The notes: a model not told the origin generated them from the letters alone. 64,000 nucleotides of DNA from Molossus alvarezi (GCA_037176705.1 CM073905.1:27994986-28058985), one strand, 5' to 3'. Positions 49,102-59,111 are shown, counted from the stretch's first letter. A program made the numbers and translations.

Positions 49102-49364
49102 ACATGTGTTTAAAGATAGGTAGTGTATTACATAGCTGTGTTACTTCCAAAAAATGATTTGAGGTAGTTGACATTCAAAAATCCCTAGTTAAAATTATAT
49201 TGTTAACCCTAAAAATAAAATATAAGAGGGTTGGGAGCAGAGAGGTAGCCAGGCTCTGATATCAGAGGGAGTGAGCAGGTAGGGAGGCCTATGCCACTGG
49301 GTAGGGGTGCAAGGAGTTATGCACCAAAATGGCTCCATTCTCTGACTATCCCCTCTCTGTTTCC

Positions 49365-49500
49365 CACAGTCCTGCAAGGCAATTATTAGGTCAACATATT
49401 CCCTTAAAAATTGCTTAAAAGGCACCTTTCCCCCTGACAGTGTGTGAGGAGACAAATTACATCAGAAAACTGAAGGTAAGGTCAATACTAGCAATTGAAA
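49365..49500. promoter_or_regulatory. Candidate conserved non-coding island
   Basis: caaggcaattattaggtcaa, tattcccttaaaaattgctt, gacaaattacatcag, tactagcaattgaaatc. Unique. Confidence 0.38.
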
Positions 49501-49729
49501 TCTAAATCTGGTTCTGAGTTTCCTAGCAGCCATGGCAAAAGCGCAAACAAATTAGTTTTCCTAGTTCTTTTCGTCTACCAAACCCAAAGTTTAAGAGGAA
49601 TAAAACAGTGGGTTATGCAGAGGGAGAGACTTTACCCAGGTCTGCATCTGAGAAGGATGTGGCCCCTGGGCCATTCTAGAGCCCTTAGGACCTGGAATGA
49701 GCATGGGCACCATTATAGATCAGTTTCTT

Positions 49730-49890
49730 GATAGCATTTCGCACAGAGACATTCACGTGATTGTTTCTCATATAAACCCTTAGCATTTGTCAAGGGTGCC
49801 GTCGCTCTATGGCTCTGGGCGGGCAGTTCCCCTGGGAAATGGACAATTTGATGTGATTTGACCCAGACACAAAGCCCGGATAATCTGGAG
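49730..49890. promoter_or_regulatory. Candidate conserved non-coding island
   Basis: gcacagagacattcacgtga, ttgtttctcatataaaccct, tagcatttgtcaagggtgcc, ggacaatttgatgtgatttg. Unique; includes a CACGTG E-box. Confidence 0.38.
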
Positions 49891-50094
49891 GGCAGAGACG
49901 TGGCAGCAGAAGCAAATGGGACTCTGGCTTCCATGGGAGCAATGAGGGCGTATGTGAGGAGTCAGGCACGGAGCAATGGACACGTCCTAGTGCTAGGGAT
50001 CAGACTGGCAAAACCAAGCCTTTGACTCCCTTCCTTCTCCCGGCAAAGGCATAATAACCAGGGCATCTGCCCGCCAGGAAAAGGCCTCAGCCTG

Positions 50095-50290
50095 GTCTGG
50101 TAGAGCAACTTTGAAATCAGACAACCAAGACTCAGGTCCTGGCTCCATCACTAGCTGTGTGAACCTGGACAAGTCTCTTAGCCTCTTTGAGTGTCAGTTT
50201 CCTTATCTGTACTATGGGAAGAGTTACGACCTCATGCGTTGCTAAGAGCCAAGCACCTTAGATGAGGCAATACGTGTAAAGTCAGTTCAG
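50095..50290 (+). mobile_element. MIR SINE
   Basis: Forward: cagacaaccaagactcaggt, cctggctccatcactagctg, tgtgaacctggacaagtctc, gtgtcagtttccttatctgt. Confidence 0.96.
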
Positions 50291-50394
50291 TAGACGCCAA
50301 TTTTCTTCCTTCCTTCTTCTCTCCTTGCCCTGGGGAAGAATCCAGCGCCCAGATGGCTCCTCCTGGGGGAGGGGGAGCAGAGCCTGCTGCTTCT

Positions 50395-50555
50395 AGGGTG
50401 GGAGTTCTTTGGGATCCATGGATAGGCTACTGTGTTCACAAACCCCTGAATAATGTGCAAAACCATGTGCAAGTGTTCTGGGTAGAGAGTCCATAGCTTC
50501 TACCAAATGCCCAAGGGGTCCATGACCCCCAAAAGCCAAGGACCACTGCTTTGAG
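50395..50555. mobile_element. hAT-type nonautonomous fragment
   Basis: tttgggatccatggatagg, gtgcaaaaccatgtgcaagt, gagagtccatagcttctacc, aaggggtccatgacccccaa, gccaaggaccactgc. It ends in a diverged hAT terminal repeat. Confidence 0.78.
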
Positions 50556-50789
50556 GGCTGGGCCTGGTCCCCAGACTCTGGGCACAGTCCTCGGGTCATC
50601 TGCCAGCCGCCTTAGTCATCGGACCACAGCCCAGGTTCCTCCTCGGCCACACGGACAGAGACAGGCAGACCTGGTTCCTAGGGTGCGGCCTGGGATCTGG
50701 GCTGGTGCCGGGGATAAAGGCCCAGAGCGGACTGAGGGCCCACATGCCTCCCAGGTCACCTGTTTTCCCCGAGTCCTGGGATGGAAGAG

Positions 50790-50890
50790 CTGCCATGATC
50801 ACTGTTCCGGAGATGCGGGACTGAGGTCCAGAGAGGGCTCGGGAGGCACAGCCGGAGCTACAGGCAGGGCTGGGATTGGACCCGGCTGGC
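50790..50890 (-). mobile_element. MIR SINE fragment
   Basis: Reverse: ggagatgcgggactgaggtc, cagagagggctcgggaggca, gggctgggattggacccgg. Confidence 0.82.
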
Positions 50891-51094
50891 TGTTCTTTCT
50901 GTGGTGTCACAGGGCCCGAGGGAGTCCTTGGGGGTCCCAAGATGGGAAGAGGAGTGCAAGACATAGTTGTTCAGGTTGAGCTCTGCGCAGGGGCACCTGG
51001 TGGAGGGGTGCGGGGAGGGTGACGTGCATCAGAAATTCTGCCCCAGGTCCACCAGCTGAGGCGTGTGCCAAGAGCCTTCAGTGGCCCGGAGAAA

Positions 51095-51262
51095 GTGTAG
51101 CCCTGGGCAATTACTGCACCCAGAGGGGTGCCTTTTCCTAATTGGTCTGCCCAGAAGGGATGCCTTTTCCTAATTCCAACAAAGCCGGCAGATGGCCTCC
51201 CTGCAGTCCTGGTGGAAACACATTTTAATAGGCAGCACATTGGCCTGCGCCAAGGGCTCTGC
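51095..51262. promoter_or_regulatory. Candidate regulatory island with a 31-bp duplication
   Basis: ctgggcaattactgcaccca, then cccagaggggtgccttttcc and taatt, repeated from 51150 as cccagaagggatgccttttc and taatt. The repeat period is 31 bp. Then gaaacacattttaatagg. Confidence 0.4.
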
Positions 51263-51264
51263 CC

Positions 51265-51750
51265 AGCTCCTCAGACGACACGTTCCAGGTGGGGTTCCTC
51301 TGGGCCCACTTGCCCCGAGCAGCCAGCCCAGCCCCAGCAGATGGGAGCCGGTTTCTGACATTCTCCCAGGCAAACCAGGGCCAAGGAAGAGGGGTGTTGG
51401 GAGCCCATTCACCCCGTTCAGCTGCCCTGGAGCCCTTCCTCCTGCCCTACCTAGCCCCCGGCTCCCACCCGCCTCCAGCATCTGAAGTCCAAGCCCAGGA
51501 GGCAGGGGTCCCATCTGGGTCATTTATGAGCCACACACATCTGAACCCTGGTATTGTGTTTCTAGGGAAGGGTGGACATGTCTTCCTGGCCCCCCTCCGG
51601 CACCACCGCCGCCACTGGCATCTATCAGGAGCAATAGCCGCTCCTCCCCAGGCAGGCCTGAAGGCCACTTGTAAGGACTGATCATCCAGGCCTCCTGCAC
51701 TCGGTGCCCAGGCTCCGCTTCCCCTCCCCTTCTCCTCTTCCCCCTCCCTG
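51265..51750. other. Unique sequence, nothing recognised
   Basis: C-rich. Overlapping frames on both strands without a domain. Confidence 0.5.
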
Positions 51751-51751
51751 C

Positions 51752-51885
51752 CACCACCTCTGGCCTGATTAATTCCCCCACACCTGCCATGCCACAGTGA
51801 ATAATCAAGTTCATGCCCCATCATTGGCACATCAAGACCTGACAAATGACCTAACCCACCCAGGGTTTGGATGGGTTAACTTCCC
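51752..51885. promoter_or_regulatory. Candidate conserved non-coding island
   Basis: ggcctgattaattcccccac, acctgccatgccacagtgaa, taatcaagttcatgccccat, cattggcacatcaagacctg, acaaatgacc. Unique. Confidence 0.42.
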
Positions 51886-51969
51886 ACGGTACCCCAGGTA
51901 CCTAAGATAAGTGAGCTGGAGCCTTGGGCAAGGGGTTGGGTGGGGGGAGGGCAGTGGCAGGGGACCCAA

Positions 51970-52078
51970 GACTGAAGGGCAGGCTCTACCACAACCCTGT
52001 GATTAACTCAGCTCTGCCGCTTCCTGGCTGTGTGACCTAAAGAAGGTTGTCTCCCTCTCTGAGCCTGGCATTCAGGCT
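51970..52078 (+). mobile_element. MIR SINE fragment
   Basis: Forward: gattaactcagctctgccgc, ttcctggctgtgtgacctaa, ctccctctctgagcctgg. Confidence 0.88.
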
Positions 52079-52239
52079 CCTGCACTCTCCGAACTGGGCC
52101 TCGTCTCCAGTTTTAGACCCTCCAGCACCCTGTCCCTTCCACTCCATCCAACCTGCACTCGCAGTGGCTTCATCCCAGCCCTCTGGGAAGAAAAGCGCAT
52201 GCACTTTATGTACACGTGTGTGCATAATTATAACCTCTA

Positions 52240-52564
52240 TCGACATAGAGAGAGATTGTATCGATGTTGATGGGTGGCCCACAATTTAAAAGTAATAGTA
52301 AAATATACAACAGTCTTTATAGTAAGTAAATTCCATAGAGTCAATTTATTCTCATAAAAAGCTTGTATTGATTTTTGCCAAGCTCTGGTATCAATCGCCA
52401 GCCGATGGTTAGAATTGATGAACAAGTCTAGCGCGAGCATGAACACGGGTTGATACTTTCATGTAAGTGTTACTGAGTAAGTGGAAAGTGGAACAGTGGG
52501 GCGGACGTCAGAACTTCACTCGTTTGGCAGCGATGTGAGCAACGTCTTTGCTGAACTGCAAAAT
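52240..52564 (-). pseudogene. AT-rich unassigned segment with coding-like minus-strand end
   Basis: On the minus strand, reading through the 21-bp direct repeat at 52565-52585, a frame continues as ILQFSKDVAHIAAKRVKF and stops at 52508-52510. Below it lies AT-rich sequence with gagaataaattgactctatg that could be a 3' untranslated region. It may be an old retrocopy or transposon tail. The parent is not recognised and chance cannot be excluded. Confidence 0.3.
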
Positions 52565-52585
52565 TGTGGTGTCAATAAATACTCT
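52565..52585. repeat. 21-bp direct repeat, left copy
   Basis: An exact 21-bp match to 53017-53037. It begins tgtggtgtcaataaat. The SINE poly(T) side starts right after it. Confidence 0.93.
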
Positions 52586-52843
52586 TGTTTTTTTATCCTC
52601 ACCTGAGGACATTTTGTGTGTGTGTGTGCATTTATCTTCAGATAGAGCGGGAGGGAGAGAGGGGGGACGAGAAAGAGAGAAACATTGATGTGAGAGAGAC
52701 ACATCGACTGGTTGCCACCTATACGACCCCAACTGGGGCCGGGGACTAACTGCAACTGAGGTACGTGCCCTTAGCAAGAACTGAACCCGGGCCTCTCCGG
52801 TCCGCATGCCAATGCACTAACCGCTGAGCCAAACTGGCCAGGG
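52586..52843 (-). mobile_element. VES-type SINE, type A
   Basis: T-run and atcctcacctgaggacattt, a (GT)n expansion after it, ends gctgagccaaactggccagg. It has no duplication at its own right edge; the matching copy lies 173 bp further on. Confidence 0.96.
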
Positions 52844-53016
52844 CCAAACAGTTTTTTAATACTGAAAGAATGTGTCCTCTATTTTTTGTACTGTTCACAC
52901 CTAACGGCTGTAAACACAGCCCACTTTGAAGTTTCATCTGTGTCATTAACATTCTCTCCATTACTTTCAACGTTTAGATACTCAGCAACACAATAAACTG
53001 AGCCCTGATTTGTTTC
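52844..53016 (-). other. 173-bp segment inserted together with the SINE
   Basis: It lies upstream of the SINE on the SINE sense strand, inside the same 21-bp duplications. On minus it reads open for about 45 codons (including ETNQGSVYCVAEYLNVES) to a stop at 52886-52888. The source is unknown. Confidence 0.55.
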
Positions 53017-53037
53017 TGTGGTGTCAATAAATACTCT
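53017..53037. repeat. 21-bp direct repeat, right copy
   Basis: Exact match to 52565-52585, 452 bp away. Confidence 0.93.
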
Positions 53038-53039
53038 GA

Positions 53040-53285
53040 TTTGAAACTTACCAACATTTTGGTGAATGAGGAGTTGGGGAGAGACGCACAGATCCCATCA
53101 TATAGTATTTCCCCCAAATAGACACAATAAATGGAAATAACCTCAAGAGTATAGATAATAGCAAAATATAGTGAAACATTGAGAAATGATCAGTTTGGAG
53201 TAGGTATTACTGTTATACTATGATTTACTTCGCTGTAAGTTGATATCGTGTAAATTTCAATAATCACTGTGTATTATATAAAAAG
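53040..53285. other. AT-rich unassigned segment
   Basis: Low GC, probably part of the same pre-existing element as 52240-52564. No landmark recognised. Confidence 0.4.
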
Positions 53286-53296
53286 AATGTCACTGG

Positions 53297-53546
53297 CCCT
53301 GGCTGGTTTGGCTCAGCAGTTAGAGCGTCGGCCCAAGGACCAGAGTCATGGGTTTGATTCCAGTCAAGGCCACGTACCTCAGTTGCGGGTTCATCTTCAG
53401 CCCCAGTTGGGGCCATGCGGGAAGCAATCAATCAGTGGTGTGTCTCTCACACAGATGTTTCTCTCTCTCTCTCTCTCTCTTCCTCCCTCCCATGCTATCT
53501 AAAAATCAATGAAACAATATACTCGGCTGAGGATTAAAAAAAAAAA
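53297..53546 (+). mobile_element. VES-type SINE, older type A variant
   Basis: Head ccctggctggtttggctcag, A box agttagagcgtcggccc, B box gggtttgattccagtca, tail tcggctgaggatta plus A-run. Flanks aaaagaatgtcactgg and aaaagaacgtgctgg suggest an imperfect duplication. Confidence 0.96.
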
Positions 53547-53559
53547 AAAAGAACGTGCT

Positions 53560-54330
53560 GGCCTTTGTCCCTGTTTCCCCTGTCCTGGGGACTCCTGGAG
53601 TGGTAGGAGTATCTTTGTTATCTAGAAGCCCCTTGAGTCATATAAGATTTTAAAAAATGATATAGAACATATTTATCACCCCAAATTTTCCTCTTGCCTC
53701 TTTATGGGCAATCTTATCCCCCACACTGGGCCTCCAGGCCACCACCGGTCAGCTTTCCATCACGTAGCTTTGCCTTGTCTAGGATTTCCTACATGGGGAG
53801 CTTTGCAGGCAGAGGGCATAGCAGGCGTACATATATACTTGTTTCTTGAGATTCACGCAGGCTGCTGCTTAGATCAGGCTGTGGCTGGGTAGGACCCCGT
53901 GGTGTAAGGGGACCACAGTTTGTTGATCCTTTTACCAGTCCTTTCCTTGCATACCTGTCCACACGCTTGCTCACAGGCCCTGCCTCCACCCAGCCTGGTT
54001 TCCCACAGTGCTGCTCCTCACCCCTCACCCTCACACACGGCCCCCTGCCCTGCGCACACCCACCGCCACTCCATCCCTCCCCCGGGACCTTTAAAGGGTT
54101 TAAGTAAAGACCGTGGCCTGAGGCCAGCTAGTTGCTATCTTCTCCACTAGCTGAGGCCAAGACTAGGAGAAAGCGGGGCAGACGGGACCGTGGCCAACGC
54201 CTCTGTCTCCTGGGATCCCAGCCTCACCTCCTCTGGACCTTGAGAAAGGAAGCTGGCTCTGGAGAAGGACTCAGATGGGACCACCTGACTCCTCCAAGGG
54301 CCACCAAGCACCCCACATGCTCCCGGGAAT
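53560..54330. other. Unique sequence, nothing recognised
   Basis: No repeat or gene signal. C-rich at 53960-54080. Confidence 0.5.
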
Positions 54331-54334
54331 GACC

Positions 54335-54450
54335 CATTCAATCCCCCCATGACCTTGCTATTTTGGAAATAGGGAAGGGAAGCTCAGAGAGAGCAAGGGC
54401 TGCCCAAGATTACACAGCTCAGAGGGGGACAAGTGGAGACTTCACCGTCT
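54335..54450 (-). mobile_element. MIR SINE
   Basis: Reverse: caatccccccatgaccttgc, gaaatagggaagggaagctc, agagagagcaagggctgccc, attacacagctcagag. Confidence 0.88.
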
Positions 54451-54454
54451 CACC

Positions 54455-54825
54455 TGCTATCGGCAACTGAGGTGCATAGAGGACCAGCAAGACCTAGAGA
54501 GCGTGAGCGGGAAAGCGTCCGAGAGAAGTCCTCGGCCCCCGTCAGTGTTGGAATGAGGCGGGCAAGGCCAGCCTGCCCATCCCTCTGCCTCCTGATGCCA
54601 GGGAGCCAGGAAAGAGCAGGAAACAATGTTGCTTTCTGCACTGTCTGCTTGAGTCCCTCACTCCACTGCCCGGGGAGCTCTCCTGAACCCCTCCAGCTGT
54701 CACCTGGCTGAACAGGGGTGGGGGGCACAAATAGGGGTCCCTCCTTACCAGGCAGGGTAGAAGATCCCAGGATTAGGAAGAAGGGGATAGCCCCCTGCCT
54801 CATCAAGAGCTGTTCTCTCTACCCT
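54455..54825. other. Unique sequence, nothing recognised
   Basis: GC-rich, overlapping frames on both strands, no domain. Confidence 0.5.
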
Positions 54826-54829
54826 ACCT

Positions 54830-54960
54830 GCCTATTCACATTCCCTGCCCCCTCCCTCCCCATCAGCCAGTAATAATCATCTATTTCTAAAAGCCTCACA
54901 GTCCCCACTGCTGGGCTCAGGGACATGAGCTAGCAGCCTGTGGCTGTGCATAAACATGGC
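54830..54960. promoter_or_regulatory. Candidate short regulatory island
   Basis: cagccagtaataatcatcta, tttctaaaagcctcac, gtgcataaacatggc. Weak support. Confidence 0.3.
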
Positions 54961-55194
54961 AGACAGATGTTGCCAACATCTGGAGGCCAGGGCGGCCCAG
55001 CGCTGCCTGGAGCTGGGAAGAGAGTGCTGCAGGGGGAGGGAACCCTACCTGTCACTCATCTGGACAGGGGCCACTTTCCCCCAAAGGAGGGCCCCTAGGT
55101 CCTGGCCATGGCTCCCGGGCTTGGATGTGCTTTGGAGGGGAAAGCTGAGCCGGTGCTGCCTGGGAGGAGGGGACTTCAAAGGCTCCCCTAATCC

Positions 55195-55330
55195 CTGGTG
55201 ACATTTTCAGACACAGGAGTTTGCTTTTTTATGCTGCGGATCAAAGCCCAGAGCTTTATAAATAACCCTCATAAAAGCCAAGGGTCTGGTAAAGTTAAAC
55301 AATAAGTCACAGAGTGTGAGCATTCAGGGC
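55195..55330. promoter_or_regulatory. Candidate conserved non-coding island
   Basis: gtttgcttttttatgctgcg, gatcaaagcccagagc (TCF/LEF-like), tttataaataaccctcataa, gttaaacaataagtcacaga (SOX-like). Unique. Confidence 0.43.
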
Positions 55331-55509
55331 AAGAGACAGGCGGGGGCATCTGGCTCCTGCCCCGACTCTGCCCACCAGATGGCCACCCTCCCTCTCCCGG
55401 AGGAGGCAGGAGAGGGCAGGCCCTGTGGGAGGTCAGGAGGCAGACCTGGAGGGCCTGGCTTGCATTCGAAGTTTCTTCTCCAGCCCCCACCAACCCCCAG
55501 GAAGCATCC

Positions 55510-55860
55510 TAGAGCTGGCCTTTCATTCATTGGATCATTCATTCTTTTTTTTTTTTTTTTTAATCCTCACCCGAGGACATTTTTCAATATTTTGTTCAGA
55601 TAGAATGGGAGGGAGAGAGACAGAGAGAGAAACATTGACATGAAAGGGACACATCGAGTGGTTGCCACCCACACAACCCAATCAGGGCCGGGGACAAACT
55701 GCAACGGAGGTACGTGCCCTTAGCGGGAACCAAACCCGGGTCTCTTCAGACTGCAGGCCAAAGCTCTAACCGCTGAGCCAAACTGGCCAGGGCAAATCAT
55801 TCATTCTTTCAGTCAGTCAATCAACAGACGTTTCCTGATGCCATCCATCCCTATGCTAGG
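55510..55860 (-). mobile_element. L2 LINE 3' terminus, split by a SINE
   Basis: ttcattcattggatcattca at left and gtcagtcaatcaacagacgt, ttcctgatgccatccatccc, tatgctagg at right, with a SINE between. Confidence 0.78.
55548..55795 (-). mobile_element. VES-type SINE, type A
   Basis: Long T-run then aatcctcacccgaggacatt; ends gagccaaactggccagggc. 14-bp duplications (atcattcattcttt) at 55534-55547 and 55796-55809. Confidence 0.97.
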
Positions 55861-55869
55861 CCCCTGGCC

Positions 55870-56060
55870 AAGGAGCATAAGCCTGGGCATGTGTTCGAAT
55901 CACAGCACGGCCACTTCCCAGCTGGGTGACTTCCAGAAAATCACCTCACATCTCTGAGACTCAGTTTTCTCATCTGTATAATGGTACATTTTGAACCTGT
56001 CCTAGGGAAGTCATCGGGAGGCCTCCGTGGGCATGGCATGTGGTTAAGGCTCAAATGTGG
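55870..56060 (+). mobile_element. MIR SINE
   Basis: Forward: gcatgtgttcgaatcacagc, acggccacttcccagctggg, tgacttccagaaaatcacct, gagactcagttttctcatct. Confidence 0.96.
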
Positions 56061-56109
56061 GTCATTATAACTATTAATCAGACAGCAAAAATCATAGTCA
56101 GCGGTCTCT

Positions 56110-56330
56110 TTTTATTTATTTATTTTTTCTTTATTGATTTTAGAGAGAAAAAGGGAGAGGGAGAGAGAAATAGAAACATCAATGAGAGAGAACATCAATT
56201 GGCTGCCTCCTGCATGACCCCCACTGGGGATTTGGCCCACAGCCTGGGCATGTGCCCTGACCAGGAATCGAACCAGCGACCTCTTGGTGTATGGGTCGAC
56301 GCTCGACCACTGCGCCACACCGGCCGGGCG
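56110..56330 (-). mobile_element. VES-type SINE, type B
   Basis: tttctttattgattttagag at left; gcgccacaccggccgggc at right. 15-bp duplications at 56095-56109 and 56331-56345 differ only at two C/T sites. Confidence 0.97.
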
Positions 56331-56559
56331 TAGTTAGTGGTCTCTACAGAGGGCTTCTTTTCTTTGTCTGGCTCCTGCTCCCCTCACCCCCAATAACTTC
56401 CCCTGCTGCCCTTACGTCTGCGGGGGGAGAATGCTTTTGGTTTATATTTTCTGTGAAGTCACTGGGGCCATGAGCCATCACCCAAGGAAAGGCTGTTTCA
56501 GAGCCAGGGGACAGCAGGGGATGGGGGTGAGTGAAGTCTTCTGCCCGGCACTTCCCGCT

Positions 56560-56685
56560 CAGTGCCCAGGCCTCCCTCTCTGAGCCTCAACTCCCTCCTC
56601 CCTAAAATAGAAGCACCGGGGAGGATGCAGTGAGGGCAGGGATATCCAGGTCCTGGCACATAGTAGGTGCTCAGTAAATGACCGT
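56560..56685 (+). mobile_element. MIR SINE
   Basis: Forward: ctccctctctgagcctcaac, ctccctcctccctaaaatag, gtcctggcacatagtaggtg, ctcagtaaatgacc. Confidence 0.88.
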
Positions 56686-56904
56686 GGAGACATTGGGCTC
56701 TCCTCACGGGGGAAATTTCCAGAGGGGGAGCTAGCATGAGTGCAGAAGGAGAGGCAGGGATAGGACTGGCAGATGGGGAAGGTCCCTCAAACCCAGTACA
56801 CAGGGAGCAGGGACTTGGGCCCCCCTTAGATGAAGAGGTCAGGATGTGGGACAGACCGTACCCTACCCCATCAAAGGCCTCCCTAAGCACACAGAGCGGC
56901 TTCC

Positions 56905-57020
56905 AGAGGGTGGCAAGTCCATTTCATAGGTGAGAAAACTACAGCCCAGGGCAGTGAGGGCATTTGCTTGTGCTCACCTGGTCAGACTGGAGTTTGAACT
57001 CAGGCCTGGCTGGTTCCAGG
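56905..57020 (-). mobile_element. MIR SINE
   Basis: Reverse: gtccatttcataggtgagaa, aactacagcccagggcagtg, agactggagtttgaactcag, gcctggctgg. Confidence 0.9.
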
Positions 57021-57269
57021 TCAACCTTTGCTGCTGCTGCTATAGGTGCCAACGGTGGGCAGCCCAGAGCTGGTTTCTCGCCAGCAGCATCTACCGCACC
57101 GGCCGTTCCGGAGAAAGCAGACGAGCTCCCAGCGCAGAGACCCTGGCTTTGCATTCCTGCAGCTCCTGTTACAGGGGATTCAAATTTAGCTGCTGCCACC
57201 CAGCTGCCAGCTTCCCGGTTCCCTGCAAAGAGGAATGAGGGGTAGGGAGCCAGGAGAGGTGGCATGTGT

Positions 57270-57605
57270 CTTACTTAGTCTGTCCGGGCTGCTGTCACAA
57301 AACTCCAGAGGCTGGGTGACTTATAAGCAACAGAAATTTACTGTTCACAGTTCTGGAGGCTGGAAGTCCGAGATCAGGGGGCCAGCATGGTTGGTGAGGA
57401 CCTCTTCGGTGCTGCAGACTTCCCACGGTGTCCTCATGTGGCTGAGGGGCTAGGGAGCTCTTGGGTCCCCTTTTATAAGGGCACTGCTCCCATATGAGCT
57501 CTGCTCTTCCAAAGGCCCCGCCTCCAGATGCCATCACTTGGGTTATTAGGTTTTCAACATATGTGTTTGGGGAGGACACAGACACGCAGACCACAGCAGC
57601 ACGCC
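57270..57605 (-). mobile_element. MaLR/MLT1-like LTR
   Basis: Reverse LTR: tagtctgtccgggctgctgt, cacaaaactccagaggctgg, gtgacttataagcaacagaa, cacagttctggaggctggaa, gtgtcctcatgtggctgagg, cttttataagggcactgc, gttattaggttttcaacata. Confidence 0.93.
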
Positions 57606-57611
57606 AGTGAA

Positions 57612-57990
57612 TTCCATTCACTGATTTCATCATTCACTCATTCCGTGCGCAAGTGTCATTGAACAATTCTTTACCAGTACCGATCACATGCCAGGCCCCA
57701 TGCTGGTCACCAAGGCCGAAGTGCAAACCAGATAATGAGGGTCCCTGCCCCACAGAGCTGACAGAGAGGAAGCAGGTGACACAGTCCTGTGTGCTCAGGA
57801 CGAGGGCTGGGAGTACAGAGGTGGAACTCAACCTATATGTGGAGGAGGGTCAGCAAGAGCTTTTGGTGGAGGTGACAATTGAGCTGTGACCCAAAGGAGT
57901 ACAGGAGCCAGAAAGGGTATTTCTGGCAGAGGGAACAGCCTGGGCGAAGTGAGACGGTACAACTATTGACACAGAAGGGGCCTCCCCCAA
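57612..57990 (-). mobile_element. L2 LINE 3' segment
   Basis: ttcattcactgatttcatca, atgccaggccccatgctggt, gggtccctgccccacagagc, gtgacaattgagctgtgacc, tttctggcagagggaacagc. About 380 bp. Confidence 0.85.
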
Positions 57991-58034
57991 ACACCCCTTT
58001 GTCCTATTTCACGATCAGAATCCTCTGAGTGGCA

Positions 58035-58150
58035 GGTGTGGCCAGCATCCTGAGATCCTCACATCCATCATGCCCATCCCATTGGTGAGTCAAGGGAGGC
58101 TCGGAGAGGTTGAGTGACTCTCCCAAGGCCACACAGCAAAAGCGCTTTGG
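58035..58150 (-). mobile_element. MIR SINE
   Basis: Reverse: gggaggctcggagaggttga, gtgactctcccaaggccaca, cagcaaaagc. Confidence 0.9.
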
Positions 58151-58204
58151 GTCTGGATATGGGCACAGGGGAGCTGGTCTCAGGGGTCCTTCCAGAGCCT
58201 CCAG

Positions 58205-58290
58205 GGTTTACGGCTTGTGACCTCAACGAGTTCGCTTTCCTTGCTGAGTCTCAGTTTCCTCACATGCAAAACGAGACCCAGGTGACGTCC
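58205..58290 (+). mobile_element. MIR SINE fragment
   Basis: Forward: gcttgtgacctcaacgagtt, gctgagtctcagtttcctca, catgcaaaacgagacccagg. Confidence 0.85.
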
Positions 58291-58599
58291 CCCAACCCCT
58301 GTTCCACCTGCTACAGCCGCACCTCTCACTGACCTCATTAGGGAAGTTGGCCTGGAAGTAGCAGTCCCTGGGGGAAGGCTCAGCCACAAACCCGGCCGGG
58401 CCAGGGACAATGGGATCCCCCTATGGGCATCTGGCCTAATTGGCAACAGACCCCTGGGAGCTGTGCCAGCTTCACTATGATCAGTTCACGACCCATGAAA
58501 CACTCGCCTGGAGCTCCTCAGAGCTGGTCCCAGGACCCAGCTCCTCTGTGCCGGGGGATGGCTTCCTGCAGGCCCACGCTGGGTGCCCCCGCAGATGCC

Positions 58600-58691
58600 T
58601 TCACTTGATTCCCAAACACCTGGTGAGGTCAGTGTGTAAGTCCCCACTTTCCAAAGGAGGAGCTGGGGAGGCAAGGTGGAAACTCCCACAG
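58600..58691 (-). mobile_element. MIR SINE fragment at a SINE edge
   Basis: gtccccactttccaaaggag, gagctggggaggcaagg resembles a reverse core, diverged. Confidence 0.55.
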
Positions 58692-58936
58692 GTCCTGGCC
58701 GGTTTGGCTCAGCGAACCCAGAGAGTCCCGGTTCAGTTCCCACTAAGGGCACGTACCTCGGTTGCAGTTTGTCCTCAGCCCCGGTTGGGGTCGTGTGGGT
58801 AGCAGCCAGTCGGTGTGTTTCTCTCACATTGACGTTTCTCTCTCGCTCTCTCTTCCTTCCTCTCTCCCTCCCGCTCTATCTCAAGATGAATGCAAAACTG
58901 TCCTCGGGTGAGGATAAAAAAAAAACACAAAAAACC
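58692..58936 (+). mobile_element. VES-type SINE, type A, with head deletion
   Basis: Head tcctggccggtttggctcag jumps directly to cgaacccagagagtcc, lacking about 20 bp that carry the A-box side (gttagagcgtcggcctgcgg in other copies). Tail tcctcgggtgaggata. Perfect 13-bp duplications (gaaactcccacag) at 58679-58691 and 58937-58949. Confidence 0.97.
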
Positions 58937-58974
58937 GAAACTCCCACAGAGTTCTTGCCATGCTGATGGCATCC

Positions 58975-59095
58975 CAGGCTCTGGTTCCCTTGCCTAGAAA
59001 ATGAGGGTGATGAGGCCCATTTCATGGGCAAGGAAGGTGCTGGCCTCAGTTTCCTCAGCTGTAAAATGGTGTGGCTCTGACTTACCAGATTAGCA
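58975..59095 (+). mobile_element. MIR SINE fragment
   Basis: Forward: gctggcctcagtttcctcag, ctgtaaaatggtgtggctct, gattagcataaaaat. Confidence 0.8.
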
Positions 59096-59111
59096 TAAAA
59101 ATTAACCACCA

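Noticed and set aside
53045..53075. Minus-strand splice donor (GTAAGT) suggesting an exon near 53.06 kb
   Set aside because: A single GTAAGT without a supported exon or acceptor is expected by chance.
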